Below are positions 1 through 9,558 of a DNA stretch of 64,000 bases, piece by piece; the stretch's first letter is position 1; each line of letters starts with the position of its first letter. The position numbers were made by a program, and so were the translations under genes. The notes beneath the pieces are model-generated. The model was not told where the DNA came from and did no database searches. It saw only the letters and a list, made by a program, of their open reading frames with translations. Source of the DNA: Carboxylicivirga sp964602515 (GTDB lineage: Bacteria > Bacteroidota > Bacteroidia > Bacteroidales > Marinilabiliaceae); contig CAZRRJ010000001.1 in the NCBI GenBank assembly GCA_964602515.1, positions 744,001-808,000 of the forward strand, written 5' to 3'.

Positions 1-2124
1 AACGACATTACCCGTTTCAATATTTTTCCCGATCTGGTTATCAACATCATTCCCTACTTCAATGCTGTTTGATGCTTCAAAGTCTCGATCATTGGCAATA
101 GTTCTATTTTGAATAAATAGATTGTCATACATTATTTCCCTATCAATTAATTCTTGTATACGTGGTTGGATTTTCCAGTGATTTACATAAACATGCCCTG
201 TATTAGCTGTACTTGCATAAATATCATCAAAAGGAGTTTGATTATTATTGATAATATCATCTTTTGTATTGGATGCTGTAAGATGATGCAAGCCATTTGC
301 CGTATTAAAAACAGATTCGTCCAAATCGATAGAACTCGAAGTTGGTACGAAACTAAATGCATCAATGTCCAAGTCAACTTCATCAATTTCAAATACACCG
401 CCTGGGCAGTTATCGTAGGCTTTATTGTCTGAGGTGTAGTAGCGTTTCTTATAAACAAATGCAGGATAAGGTGTGGGGGGAATTCCTGATAAAACATGAT
501 ACCATTTCACATCGGGTATTACTATGGAAACAATTGTAATGTTAGAAACCAGTTGATTATTAGTATTGACAGCTGTTGAGTTAAGGGTTAGTTCATGATA
601 GTGACCTAACAGGGCTGTCCATTTCCATTGGTGGTTAAAAATCCTGTCACCAGGGGAGAATGAAAGGTTATCACCTTGGTTATTTCCATTAATTAATGCA
701 ATATTTCTACTGTCTTCGGGATAGCCCAAGCCATTTAAATAGGTTTGCATTGCATCAAACTGGCTTGTACCAGACGAATGACGAGATAGTAATTGTTTGG
801 CAGCAGTTGAATTAATGGTCTGGTCAATAACTTCATAAGTAACAAAATCTCCAAATATACCTTTAAAAATCCCTAAAAATGGCACAACCACATCACTAAC
901 ATCAGAAACAACTGCAACAGCATCTTTAAAGCCCATTTGAAATCCTGGTGGTATATTTGCTCCTTTATGCGGAGAATCAAAGGAAACATAAAGACCAATC
1001 TGATGGTCAATACCATCATTTTCCATTTCTTTTAGAGCCATTCTTGAAAGTATCCCACCCATACTTTCACCAATAATAACACCTTCAAAATTTCCTGTTT
1101 TATCTTTATTGATTTTATTAATCATGGCTTTAACAACTTCCTTATTTTCATGCATAGAACGTTTGGCGTCACTAAAGCTTAAACAGAATACATCATATCC
1201 ATCTGCTTGCAGGTCACTTAATATGTTTTCCCATTTTGTGTATTTCTCATTTTCGGAATAGTTATTCAACAAATCAAAACCTTCAACTATTAAAATAGGT
1301 TTGTCTAAAACATTATCACTTCCTAACTCGCAACGGTAATCTCCACCCACTACAGTACCTGTTGATTTTAGAAACGCTTCTGAATTTACGGTACCAGTAA
1401 TGCTTGGTTCACTTATGTATTCTGCTTTAACTGTAATTTTACTATTTGCGACTAAGGTGTCATTAGCAGTATATAGTTTAGCTACGATACTTTTTTCCCC
1501 AATGCAGTCGTAGTTGATTGTGATATTATCTGCATCAATATTAACATTTCTAAAACCACTTCCATCCCCAAAATCAATTTCTAAACGATTAATCTCGCTG
1601 GTGGCATTTGAAAAAATGAGTTCTTGTTTTAGATCAAATGTTACATTTGAATTGTATATGCCTGGAATCATCACAGATAAAGCAAATAATTCTTTATCAG
1701 ATATTGTCGGTATATAATCTTTATCTTCAAAGAATTTCAAGGTTTCATCTGCTCCTAAATAATTGCCTTTATAAAAGATATATGATAAAGGAATCGATGT
1801 ATGTAAGTTGTCTTTATAATCCTCCCGGTTAACTAAACTCTCAAATACTGGTAGTATATAGTTTTCCGGAGAGCCATGTTTACACCTTTGCAGATTAGTG
1901 TAAATAGCCCAATAATTATAATAATCAGATTGAGTCTGTTCCCTCAGTATTAAGTCATCAATATTTCTAAAACCCTGGTCGAGAAGTATATTTGTCGGAA
2001 CTAATTCATCATCAATGTTTGCATAAATTCCGTCAACAATATCTAAAAAGTCTTGAATTGTAGTTTGACAATACATATTTACCGTTGAGAAAACAATGGT
2101 TATAATCAGGATTATTCTTCTCAT
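1..2124 (-). CDS. Secreted alpha/beta-hydrolase (lipase-like), 3' end cut by window
   Basis: An open frame of 708 codons runs from the ATG at 2124 to the window edge without a stop, so the C-terminus is missing. It begins with a short hydrophobic signal peptide (MRRIILIITIVFSTVNMYCQ). About residue 280 comes the strand VEGFDLLNN, and a nucleophile elbow GESMGG places the likely catalytic serine near residue 354. This arrangement is typical of PGAP1-like or lipase-type alpha/beta-hydrolases. The last visible residues form repeated short glycine/asparagine strands (EVGNDVDNQIGKNIETGN), like the beta-rich segment that often precedes a T9SS C-terminal sorting domain in Bacteroidota; the domain itself would lie outside the window. 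The substrate is unknown. No TAnnTTTG box is seen just upstream. Confidence 0.75.
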   Translation of the reverse strand, partial: MRRIILIITIVFSTVNMYCQTTIQDFLDIVDGIYANIDDELVPTNILLDQGFRNIDDLILREQTQSDYYNYWAIYTNLQRCKHGSPENYILPVFESLVNREDYKDNLHTSIPLSYIFYKGNYLGADETLKFFEDKDYIPTISDKELFALSVMIPGIYNSNVTFDLKQELIFSNATSEINRLEIDFGDGSGFRNVNIDADNITINYDCIGEKSIVAKLYTANDTLVANSKITVKAEYISEPSITGTVNSEAFLKSTGTVVGGDYRCELGSDNVLDKPILIVEGFDLLNNYSENEKYTKWENILSDLQADGYDVFCLSFSDAKRSMHENKEVVKAMINKINKDKTGNFEGVIIGESMGGILSRMALKEMENDGIDHQIGLYVSFDSPHKGANIPPGFQMGFKDAVAVVSDVSDVVVPFLGIFKGIFGDFVTYEVIDQTINSTAAKQLLSRHSSGTSQFDAMQTYLNGLGYPEDSRNIALINGNNQGDNLSFSPGDRIFNHQWKWTALLGHYHELTLNSTAVNTNNQLVSNITIVSIVIPDVKWYHVLSGIPPTPYPAFVYKKRYYTSDNKAYDNCPGGVFEIDEVDLDIDAFSFVPTSSSIDLDESVFNTANGLHHLTASNTKDDIINNNQTPFDDIYASTANTGHVYVNHWKIQPRIQELIDREIMYDNLFIQNRTIANDRDFEASNSIEVGNDVDNQIGKNIETGNVV

Positions 2125-2628
2125 CTTTTTTGTTTTTTATTCGGTTAAATATATCTAGACCGTTTATTTTGTTGCCTACTCATCTCTAACCGCAATTATC
2201 ATTACAATTATTTTCGCAATACCCTTAATTATTTGTCTATCTAAAACTACTATTATTTAAACAATATTAATAATCTTACAAGTATTTTTTCAACTGACTA
2301 CACTACTAATCCAACTAATACATACTGAACAATGCACAGCTGTATATATCTTAGGTTTACTTATTTACAAGTGCTTATTTATTAGGGTTGCGCTGTTGTT
2401 CTTGGCAATAAAAGAGATGGCATGTTTTGTAACATATATAAATCTAACGCTTGTGTAATTGGCAAGTAAGGTATTTGTAATGGCCATGAATGCACGAATA
2501 AAAAGAAAAGAGTATAATGTTGCTAATGTGTGCTTTTTCATTTTTATGATGTTGGTTTATTGATGCTGTTGACTATATGATAAATAAGGCTTTTTTCGTG
2601 AATGTCCTTATTTTACTAGCCCCGAGGC
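2125..2628. other. Intergenic region without recognised gene
   Basis: About 500 AT-rich bases separate the hydrolase start from the minisatellite. I see no coding frame with a credible start, no tRNA and no clear transposon end in it. Confidence 0.5.
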
Positions 2629-2901
2629 TCTACACACCCGTCCATTGGCTTGTTTACCCCGTCAACTGGCTTAATAAGTATCTCAACCGGCCTTACAACC
2701 CGTCCACAGGAATGGAATACCCGCCAACAGGGGCATCTTTCCCTTTCAACTGGCCTTACCCCTCCTCCCATCGGCTTGTTTACCCCGTCAACTGGCTTAA
2801 TAAGCCTCTCAACTGGCCTTACAACCCGTCCACAGGAATGCTTAAGCTGTCCATTGGCATGGTTGACCTGCCAATCGGCCTGTTCAGATCTCCCATCGGT
2901 A
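2629..2901. repeat. 21-bp minisatellite, 13 degenerate units
   Basis: Thirteen consecutive 21-bp units run without a length change; most end in a TCAACTGGC, CCATTGGC or CCCATCGGC-like 3' part. Units 2-4 (2650-2712) recur as units 8-10 (2776-2838) with 3 differences in 63 bases, so a higher-order duplication is visible. Because 21 is a multiple of three, frames stay open on both strands: the plus strand reads heptads like FTPSTGL and ISLSTGL, the minus strand reads heptads like PVDGVNK. Neither frame has a convincing start context or partner domain, so I treat this as a non-coding or relic minisatellite. Confidence 0.85.
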
Positions 2902-3015
2902 TTATAAGATATTTAATTACATGTGTTAGAAACAGATTGTTAGATTATAGACACAAGACTGATTTACAAGGCGTACATTGTCTTTGGTTCTCATCTTCAC
3001 CACTTCGTCGTGGCA

Positions 3016-3045
3016 CTTCCCTTTGACCTAAAGGTCAAAGGGAAG
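3016..3045 (-). terminator. Perfect 14-bp stem-loop after the TonB receptor gene
   Basis: CTTCCCTTTGACCT at 3016-3029 pairs perfectly with its complement at 3032-3045 across a two-base centre. It lies 14 bases beyond the stop of the minus-strand receptor gene. No T-run follows, so it may stabilise the mRNA 3' end as much as terminate. Confidence 0.6.
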
Positions 3046-3058
3046 TATAGAATTGATA

Positions 3059-5626
3059 TTAAAATTGTTTATTACCAAAGGCGCTACCGGTCTTTTTCTT
3101 CTTTCCATTAAGGTTTAAGGCGTAGTTAATGCCCAGTTCAATGATTGGTCCCTGGCGCTGGTATTCGGTAGCCTGGTAGAATATTTCCACTGAGTCGGCG
3201 TTATAGGCCCGTGTGCTTAGCCCCTTATCGTTTGAGGCCAGTATATCAAGTACCCTAAGCGAAAAGTCCCATCCTTTAAGCTTTTCAGGTGCATAGTTAA
3301 GGGCTGAATTGGCCATATAAAACAAGTCATCCTGCCCTTGTGCTGTTACAGTGGCCGATTTAATATCAAAGTCGGTGGTAAATTTTAAGTCATCCACAAT
3401 ATGCCAGTTAAAGTTACCTTTCATGCTCCAGTTAGTCGAGCTATTATCTTCCTTGTAACCAAATACATCGCCATTAATATTGTAATGGTATAATGATCCG
3501 CCCATAAACAATTTGATTTTTCTGCTAAGCTCCAGGTTGGCATTTAGCTCGGCACCCAATGCTATGGTGTTACCTGCATTGGTGTAGCTGCGTATTAATA
3601 CTTTATTATGGTCGGGATCCAGGTCGCCAATTTCATTATTTTTATATATGGTGTTTACCCTAAATACAGCATTATCGGTTCCCCTGTAAAACCCTGTAAA
3701 AGTCAGTTTTTGCTTTCCCATACGCTTATCGTAGCCCAGCTCCAAGTTGTTTAAATACTCCGGTTCAAGTGATGGATCGCCTACCAAATACACTTCGTAG
3801 TGACGGCGATACAGGAAGGGTGCCATATTTTTAGTTGCCGGACGGTTTATACGCCTGCTGGCAGCAAAGGTCAGCCCATCCTTTTCTGTTATGGTATAGT
3901 TCATATGCAGGGTCGGAAACCAATCCAGCTGCTGTGTATTATACTCTGCAGCTGTTTCACGATCAAATATGGTAAAATAATCAGGGTTGGCAATTTTCAT
4001 ATCCTGGTCGGTATACTCTAAGCGCATGCCTCCAATCACAGATAGCTTGTTCCATTTGGCCGAGTAGTCAATATACCCGGCATACACACCTCGTGTTAAT
4101 TCTATAGCGTTTTCCAAAGACTCGTATGCTCCCCATTGCTTACGGTTTACATTAAGGGTATCGTAGTTAAAATTATCATCGTGCGATATATATTGCGGTT
4201 GTGCTCCTATGCTTAATACATGGCCATTATCCAGTTCTTTTTCATAATCAATAGAAAAACGGTAGCCGTGCAGGGGTGCATTATCCGACTGACGAAAATG
4301 CCGGCGCTTATCCTTAATTTCCTGCGAACTGTTATCAAAATTATAGTCTTCATTATCCAGTTCACGACTCAGTTTTGAGTATTCGTACAACAAGGACATG
4401 TTAAGGCTGCTGTTATTATCAAATTGAGTTGAAAAGTCGATGCTTGAGGTATGAAATTCACCATAACGATCATCGGTATTAGGATTATACACATACTCGT
4501 TAAGCCGATCAAGACCCACTAGAGGTAACTTATCTTTATCGCCATAAAAGTTGTTGTACACATAAAAGGCCGAACGCCCCTCCTGCCTCTCGCCGTAGTA
4601 GTACGATGCCGACAGGCTTGAATGATCTGTTAGCTGGTAATCGATACCCGCATTAGCCGAGTAATTGATGTACCACTCAGGGCGCTCACCTGCCGCTACC
4701 ATATGGTAAAAAGAACCATCTTCCTGCAAAATACGGGCATCGCCGGTACGTAGTCCGTTTACATTACGGCGGTTATAGCTGGCACCGCCATACAACGATA
4801 AGGCATTATTGTGGTACATTAATGAGAAACCACCGCCATAGCGGTTATCATTCTGTTTAAAACCACTTATTGGGTCTGTTAAATTATTGTATGGCGCACC
4901 ACCCAGCAGGCCATTGGCAGTTACTGAAAAACCGTTTAAAGCGTTTTTCTTTGTTGAGATATTAATGATACCGCCTTTTCCCTGTGCATCATATTTAGCA
5001 GTAGGTACAGTAATAACATCAATAGATTCTATTAACTCACTTTGTATTTGTCCTAATAATACGGATGCCTCCACCTGTGTGGGTTTACCATTCAGGTAGA
5101 CCATAAAGTCCGTTGTACCACGTACCGATACCATACCATCTGGTCCTACCGAAACTGAGGGCAGTTTATTAAGTACATCTGTTGCATTTCCCCCTTTGGC
5201 CGTGGCAAATTCTGATGCTTTATAGGTTTTGCGGTCTATTTTAGAAACCACCGTCTGGGTCATTGCTTTTACCTCTACGCCTTCTATCTTAACCGTTGAT
5301 GCACTTAAATTAACTTGTTTAAGGTCTACAAGCCGTTTATCTTTTGAAACAGCGATATTGTTAATGGTACCGGGTTCATACCCTAAAAATGATACGGTAA
5401 TCGTATATGTTCCCGGTTTTACTTTGTCCAGATTAAAAAATCCACCAGCATCACTTACTGTTCCTGTAATAATATTTTCGTTTTCCGTTAAAGCGATATT
5501 TGCAAATGGTATTGATTCTTTACTTTCATTATCAATGACCCTGCCTTTAATAATTCCATTTTGAGCAAGTGTTACAAAAGATAGCATTAAGCCTGTAACG
5601 ATGCCAATAAACTGTTTGTAATTCAT
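3059..5626 (-). CDS. TonB-dependent receptor, outer-membrane beta-barrel family
   Basis: Predicted outer-membrane protein of 855 residues using the ATG at 5626, which gives a normal signal peptide (MNYKQFIGIVTGLMLSFVTLAQ); an upstream in-frame ATG at 5680 would put 18 residues before it and lies upstream of the promoter box. Residues about 23-110 are a carboxypeptidase-D-regulatory-like domain (GRVIDNESKESIPFANIAL). Residues about 130-230 are a plug domain (LNKLPSVSVGPDGMVSVRG), and the rest is barrel, ending in repeated aromatic strands. This is the CarboxypepD_reg plus OMP_b-brl_3 type rather than a SusC protein, and no SusD partner is next to it. Substrate unknown. The adjacent co-oriented AraC gene, with only 100 bases between them, is a plausible regulator. 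Confidence 0.85.
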   Translation of the reverse strand: MNYKQFIGIVTGLMLSFVTLAQNGIIKGRVIDNESKESIPFANIALTENENIITGTVSDAGGFFNLDKVKPGTYTITVSFLGYEPGTINNIAVSKDKRLVDLKQVNLSASTVKIEGVEVKAMTQTVVSKIDRKTYKASEFATAKGGNATDVLNKLPSVSVGPDGMVSVRGTTDFMVYLNGKPTQVEASVLLGQIQSELIESIDVITVPTAKYDAQGKGGIINISTKKNALNGFSVTANGLLGGAPYNNLTDPISGFKQNDNRYGGGFSLMYHNNALSLYGGASYNRRNVNGLRTGDARILQEDGSFYHMVAAGERPEWYINYSANAGIDYQLTDHSSLSASYYYGERQEGRSAFYVYNNFYGDKDKLPLVGLDRLNEYVYNPNTDDRYGEFHTSSIDFSTQFDNNSSLNMSLLYEYSKLSRELDNEDYNFDNSSQEIKDKRRHFRQSDNAPLHGYRFSIDYEKELDNGHVLSIGAQPQYISHDDNFNYDTLNVNRKQWGAYESLENAIELTRGVYAGYIDYSAKWNKLSVIGGMRLEYTDQDMKIANPDYFTIFDRETAAEYNTQQLDWFPTLHMNYTITEKDGLTFAASRRINRPATKNMAPFLYRRHYEVYLVGDPSLEPEYLNNLELGYDKRMGKQKLTFTGFYRGTDNAVFRVNTIYKNNEIGDLDPDHNKVLIRSYTNAGNTIALGAELNANLELSRKIKLFMGGSLYHYNINGDVFGYKEDNSSTNWSMKGNFNWHIVDDLKFTTDFDIKSATVTAQGQDDLFYMANSALNYAPEKLKGWDFSLRVLDILASNDKGLSTRAYNADSVEIFYQATEYQRQGPIIELGINYALNLNGKKKKTGSAFGNKQF

Positions 5627-5656
5627 TATAATAGTGTAGTTATTTACTTTGTTTAA

Positions 5657-5664
5657 CAAAAATA
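5657..5664 (-). promoter_or_regulatory. Bacteroidota -7 box (TATTTTTG) for the TonB receptor
   Basis: TATTTTTG on the minus strand matches the TAnnTTTG -7 consensus and lies 31 bases before the chosen ATG. A TTG about 15 bases further upstream is slightly close for a -33 element. Confidence 0.45.
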
Positions 5665-5726
5665 TATACTGTAACACCACAATATATGGTACACTTATAC
5701 CCTTTTATGGTAAATTTTGTCTTAAA

Positions 5727-6539
5727 TCAAAAACGCTTCCTGAATTCTAAAGGTGTGAGATTGGTTTTTGTTTTAAAAAACTTTACAAAATGAGATGGGT
5801 CAGTATATTGCAGTTCAAAAGCAATTTCTGAAATAGAATTAGTAGTATACCTTAACAAGCGCTTACTTTCCATTACCAGGCGCTCTGCAATTATTGATCC
5901 TGCGGGTCTTCCTAAGTCATTTGAGCACAAACTACCCAGTTTTCGCTTTGTGATATTAAGCTGTCCGGCATAAAAGCTAATATCGCGATGTGTTTTATAA
6001 TGTTTATCTACCAGGCTTTTAAACTGCGATATCAATTTGTTTTCTGTTGTTGTACCTGGCTGGCTTGAATTTACAATGTCATTCAGCTTATATATAATAA
6101 TATTCAGATAGTTTTTTAATACCAGTTCATTGGTATTATCCGCTGTAAATTCATGCATCATCAACTCAAAATTGGCCAACAACTGCTTATTATCTTTATT
6201 AAGCTTTATTTGTGTTGGTATATTTGATAGTAGCTGTACAATATCGTTAAACTCATCCAAAAATGCTTCTTTAAAGATCATAACAAAGCCTTTGGGTATT
6301 TGTGTAAAATCCCAACAATGAACTTGTCCGCCTTTCAAATAAAATAAGGTTGGAGGATTAACCTGGTAATCCTGCTCATCAATAGTATGTATCCCGGTTC
6401 CTTCATTTAGTATAATAAACTCATGATACCCATCGTGTTTATGCGGTTTGGTAGGTTTAATAACCTCCTTCATCCGGCTTATCTTAAACTGTTCTGTTCG
6501 TTCTATTTTTCGCTTCTTATCAATTCGTTCCATATCCAA
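5727..6539 (-). CDS. AraC-family transcriptional regulator
   Basis: A 270-residue protein with an N-terminal cupin-type sensor domain (HKHDGYHEFIILNEG near residues 33-47, then PPTLFYLKGGQVH) and a C-terminal double helix-turn-helix of AraC type. The HTH ends with the family signature SEIAFELQYTDPSHFVKFFKTKT followed by TPLEFRKRF, so both recognition helices are intact. An ATG at 6533 is an alternative start. It lies directly upstream of the TonB receptor in the same direction, separated by a 100-base gap holding its own -7 box; control of that receptor is inferred from position only. The ligand is unknown. Confidence 0.85.
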   Translation of the reverse strand: MDMERIDKKRKIERTEQFKISRMKEVIKPTKPHKHDGYHEFIILNEGTGIHTIDEQDYQVNPPTLFYLKGGQVHCWDFTQIPKGFVMIFKEAFLDEFNDIVQLLSNIPTQIKLNKDNKQLLANFELMMHEFTADNTNELVLKNYLNIIIYKLNDIVNSSQPGTTTENKLISQFKSLVDKHYKTHRDISFYAGQLNITKRKLGSLCSNDLGRPAGSIIAERLVMESKRLLRYTTNSISEIAFELQYTDPSHFVKFFKTKTNLTPLEFRKRF

Positions 6540-6587
6540 TTATATTCAAGCGCTATAGTCATACAACAACTTTTGGTGGTATTAGTA

Positions 6588-6595
6588 CAAAACTA
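6588..6595 (-). promoter_or_regulatory. -7 box (TAGTTTTG) for the AraC regulator
   Basis: A minus-strand TAnnTTTG match lies 49 bases before the start codon. No well-spaced -33 TTG is obvious. Confidence 0.35.
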
Positions 6596-7098
6596 CATTT
6601 GTTATTATTAATTGCTTGTACAAATCCTACATATTATCTAACCGTTGTAATACTCTATACAAGTATTAATAACCTGGAAACAACATAAAGTTATAGTCAC
6701 AGAAAGCCTTATATAACCATATGGTAAAAATTTCTACTCAAAAACCGGTTAAACTGTAACACAATTTTAAACGGCTCCCTGGTTATTATGAAAATATAGT
6801 ATTCTCTTTTCATAACAAAAACGATAGAGTGTAGTTGTTCTTCCCTACAAGGCAAAGAAATATATGCGAGACATAAGTTAACGATCAAACAGACTCTAAA
6901 ATATTGTCTCAAAAAATTATACCAGATCAACATCAATATGCCGTAATCTGATTGGTCTTATATTACTGTCCAACAAAAGTTGCCTATTTTGATATACACA
7001 CTATGGAAAAAGAATGTGGCTTTTAATATAATTGATGAAATACCAGGGAACAAAGAGATCATGTCCTGTTTTTGGATTGTTCAGTAGTAACAAAATAG
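6596..7098. other. Intergenic region, nothing recognised
   Basis: The roughly 500 bases between the AraC promoter and the otsAB terminator hold only short frames with no signal peptide, domain or start context that I can support. Confidence 0.5.
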
Positions 7099-7118
7099 TC
7101 CCGGCTTAAAAACCGGGA
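7099..7118 (-). terminator. Stem-loop terminator after otsAB
   Basis: On the minus strand TCCCGG and CCGGGA pair around a T-rich loop, and CTATTTTGTT follows. It lies about 50 bases past the otsAB stop. Confidence 0.55.
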
Positions 7119-7170
7119 TACCAGATGAACCTCAGCATAACAGATTGAAGAATGTTCACCCAAGTTAAAA

Positions 7171-9378
7171 CTACTTCCCTATATTATTAAGAAACTTACG
7201 TACAGAATTAACTGATTCTAACTTATACTTTGCACTTGTTCGTTGTATACCTACTTTTATTGTTATTGCCTCGTTCGGTAATTCCTTAAACATATACTCA
7301 TCTGTCCAGTCATCACCCATAGCCATTAAAAAGTCGAATTGCCCATTATGTATAAACTGGTTAGCGGCAATACCCTTATTAATACCACCACTTTTCACCT
7401 CTATCACCTTACTACCTTCCATTATTTCCAGGTTTAAATTACCAACCAGCTCCAGTAACTCATCTTTTAACTCATTGGCTCTTATCAAGCTCTGTTCCGG
7501 CTCCGCTTTGCGGTAATGCCATACTAAAGAATAGTTTTTTTCTTCGATAAACGAGCCCGGGGTACGATCAACAAAACGTTCTAAAACCGGACGAATCATA
7601 GGCATCCAATCATTATTTATATTACTTAGTGTTTGCCAATCTTCGCCATATTTTCTAAGCCAAACACCATGCTCACAAATTAAATTAATTGGTACATCAG
7701 CAAACCACTTCTCCAAGGTATGACGATCGCGTCCGCTAATAATGGTTACCGTATTTTTTTCATCAGCAATCAATTCATTCAATATCTGGTACAATTCATC
7801 ATTGGGAGTAGCCTCTTGTGGATTTTTATGAAATGAGGTTAATGTACCATCATAATCCAAAAATATGGCACGTTTACCGGAACGCTTATATTGTGCATCA
7901 ATATCTTTAAATACTGTATTCGAAATTTTCTTAACAAGGAACTCTTTCTGTATGCGTTTAACATTTTCAAGTGCATCAACAAACTCACCTGCCCACTTAA
8001 AAACAGAATAACGTTGAATTCGTTCCTGTAAATATTTCATTCTTTCTTTTTGCTCCTCTACTGGCATTAGCAAGGCCGTTTTTAAAGCATCCGCAATCTC
8101 ATCTTCATTAATTGGATTGATTATAATGGCTTCTCCCATCTCCTTTGCAACACCTGCCATTTCGCTTAACACGACTACTCCTGTTTGATTACCTCGTGAA
8201 GCTACATATTCTTTAGCAACCAAATTCATTCCATCACGTAAAGGGGTTATCAGGGCTACATCTGATAAATTATAAAGCTCTACCAAATTCTCAAAAGGCA
8301 TTGCACGATAAAAATACCAAACCGGGGTATAGTTTATGTTACCATACGTCCCATTTATATTACCTACCAGTTCATCAACCTCCTTCTTTAACATCATGTA
8401 TTCCTCCACATGTCCACGACTTGGAACGGCTAACATGATAAGGGTTACTTTCCCGTGAAACTCCGGGTACTTTTCCATAAACTTTCTAAAAGCCTTAAGA
8501 CGCTGAGGAATACCCTTGGTGTAATCCAAACGATCAATTGAAAGCACTAAACGACGGTTAGGTGATGTCATAAAGTACTTTTCCAATTCCATATGTAAAT
8601 CAGATCGTTCCTGTATGGTTTTTTGCATTACTGCAGCCGATGTATTCCTAAACTTATCGTAGTCAATACCCATTGGAAAAGAATCTGCTTTTATAATACG
8701 ATCATCAGCATGAATTTCGTTAAACGAGATTTCATAACCATATAAGCGACGTACTGAACTTAAGAAGTGACGTTCATAATCGTAGATATGAAAGCCCAGC
8801 AAATCAGCCCCGAGCATTCCTTTTAAAAGCTCCATACGCCAGGGAAGAATTCTGAATACTTCATACGATGGAAACGGAATATGCAAAAAGAAACCAACAG
8901 TAACATTGGGCTTTACCGATTTTATCATTTCAGGCACCAGTAAAAGCTGATAATCGTGAACCCATACGGTATCTCCGTCTTCTGCAACGTCTAATACCCT
9001 ATTGGCAAAGCGTTGATTAACCCGTTTATAGCATTCCCAGTTTTCAGGTGAATAATCAACATATTGAGTAAAATAATGAAATAATGGCCAAATGGTTTTA
9101 TTACTAAACCCTTCGTAATATTCTAATATTTCTGACTCACTTAAGGGAACTGTAACACATCTTTTTTCAAGTAACTGGTCGTCAATCTTACGAACTTCAT
9201 CATCGCTTAAATCATCAGAGTTAACCCCGGACCAACCAATCCATTTGCCACCATATTCTGTATAAACCGATTTCATGCCTGTGGCTAATCCACCAACACT
9301 CTCAATTAAATTATAGTTACCATTTTCTTTTACCAAGCTATATGGCAAACGGTTAGCCACAATATGCAGTTTAGACAT
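7171..9378 (-). CDS. otsAB: Bifunctional trehalose-6-phosphate synthase/phosphatase
   Basis: A 735-residue cytoplasmic enzyme combining both steps of the OtsAB pathway: UDP/ADP-glucose plus glucose-6-phosphate to trehalose-6-phosphate, then dephosphorylation to trehalose. Residues 1-475 are a GT20 synthase with the start IVANRLP, HDYQ at 141-144, the RLDYTKGIPQRL loop near 283-294 and DGMNLVAKEY at 382-391. Residues 500-735 are a HAD phosphatase with nucleophile motif FLDYDGTLTSF (506-516), ISGR at 547-550 and GDDWTDE at 688-694, so all catalytic signatures of both halves are present. The fusion order matches other Bacteroidota and eukaryotic TPS-TPP proteins. It is divergent from a GH15 enzyme across 180 bases, suggesting linked trehalose or glucan metabolism under osmotic or desiccation stress. 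Confidence 0.95.
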   Translation of the reverse strand: MSKLHIVANRLPYSLVKENGNYNLIESVGGLATGMKSVYTEYGGKWIGWSGVNSDDLSDDEVRKIDDQLLEKRCVTVPLSESEILEYYEGFSNKTIWPLFHYFTQYVDYSPENWECYKRVNQRFANRVLDVAEDGDTVWVHDYQLLLVPEMIKSVKPNVTVGFFLHIPFPSYEVFRILPWRMELLKGMLGADLLGFHIYDYERHFLSSVRRLYGYEISFNEIHADDRIIKADSFPMGIDYDKFRNTSAAVMQKTIQERSDLHMELEKYFMTSPNRRLVLSIDRLDYTKGIPQRLKAFRKFMEKYPEFHGKVTLIMLAVPSRGHVEEYMMLKKEVDELVGNINGTYGNINYTPVWYFYRAMPFENLVELYNLSDVALITPLRDGMNLVAKEYVASRGNQTGVVVLSEMAGVAKEMGEAIIINPINEDEIADALKTALLMPVEEQKERMKYLQERIQRYSVFKWAGEFVDALENVKRIQKEFLVKKISNTVFKDIDAQYKRSGKRAIFLDYDGTLTSFHKNPQEATPNDELYQILNELIADEKNTVTIISGRDRHTLEKWFADVPINLICEHGVWLRKYGEDWQTLSNINNDWMPMIRPVLERFVDRTPGSFIEEKNYSLVWHYRKAEPEQSLIRANELKDELLELVGNLNLEIMEGSKVIEVKSGGINKGIAANQFIHNGQFDFLMAMGDDWTDEYMFKELPNEAITIKVGIQRTSAKYKLESVNSVRKFLNNIGK

Positions 9379-9482
9379 AGGGTCTCTCTTTTTAAGATTA
9401 AATATGTTTTAAGCTATTTTTAAAAAGAAAACTACAAATAGTAGTAATATTAAAAAAAATATCTTTTTTTCGCAGTATTAAG

Positions 9483-9490
9483 CAAATATA
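9483..9490 (-). promoter_or_regulatory. -7 box (TATATTTG) for otsAB
   Basis: A minus-strand TAnnTTTG match about 105 bases before the otsAB start, in the divergent region. No clear -33 box is seen. Confidence 0.35.
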
Positions 9491-9558
9491 CATTTTTATT
9501 GGGTATTGTTTGTTTAATAAAATGAAGTTTTAAAAATAATGTATTAGTTGATTAACGT

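Noticed and set aside
2629..2901. CRISPR array
   Set aside because: Units are contiguous and degenerate with no spacers, and no cas gene is in the window.
2577..3026. Open frame of 149 codons through the minisatellite
   Set aside because: It is kept open by the 21-bp period, contains no domain and has no supporting start or promoter.
6709..6936. 75-codon minus-strand frame
   Set aside because: No domain, poor composition and no start context; lies in AT-rich intergenic DNA.
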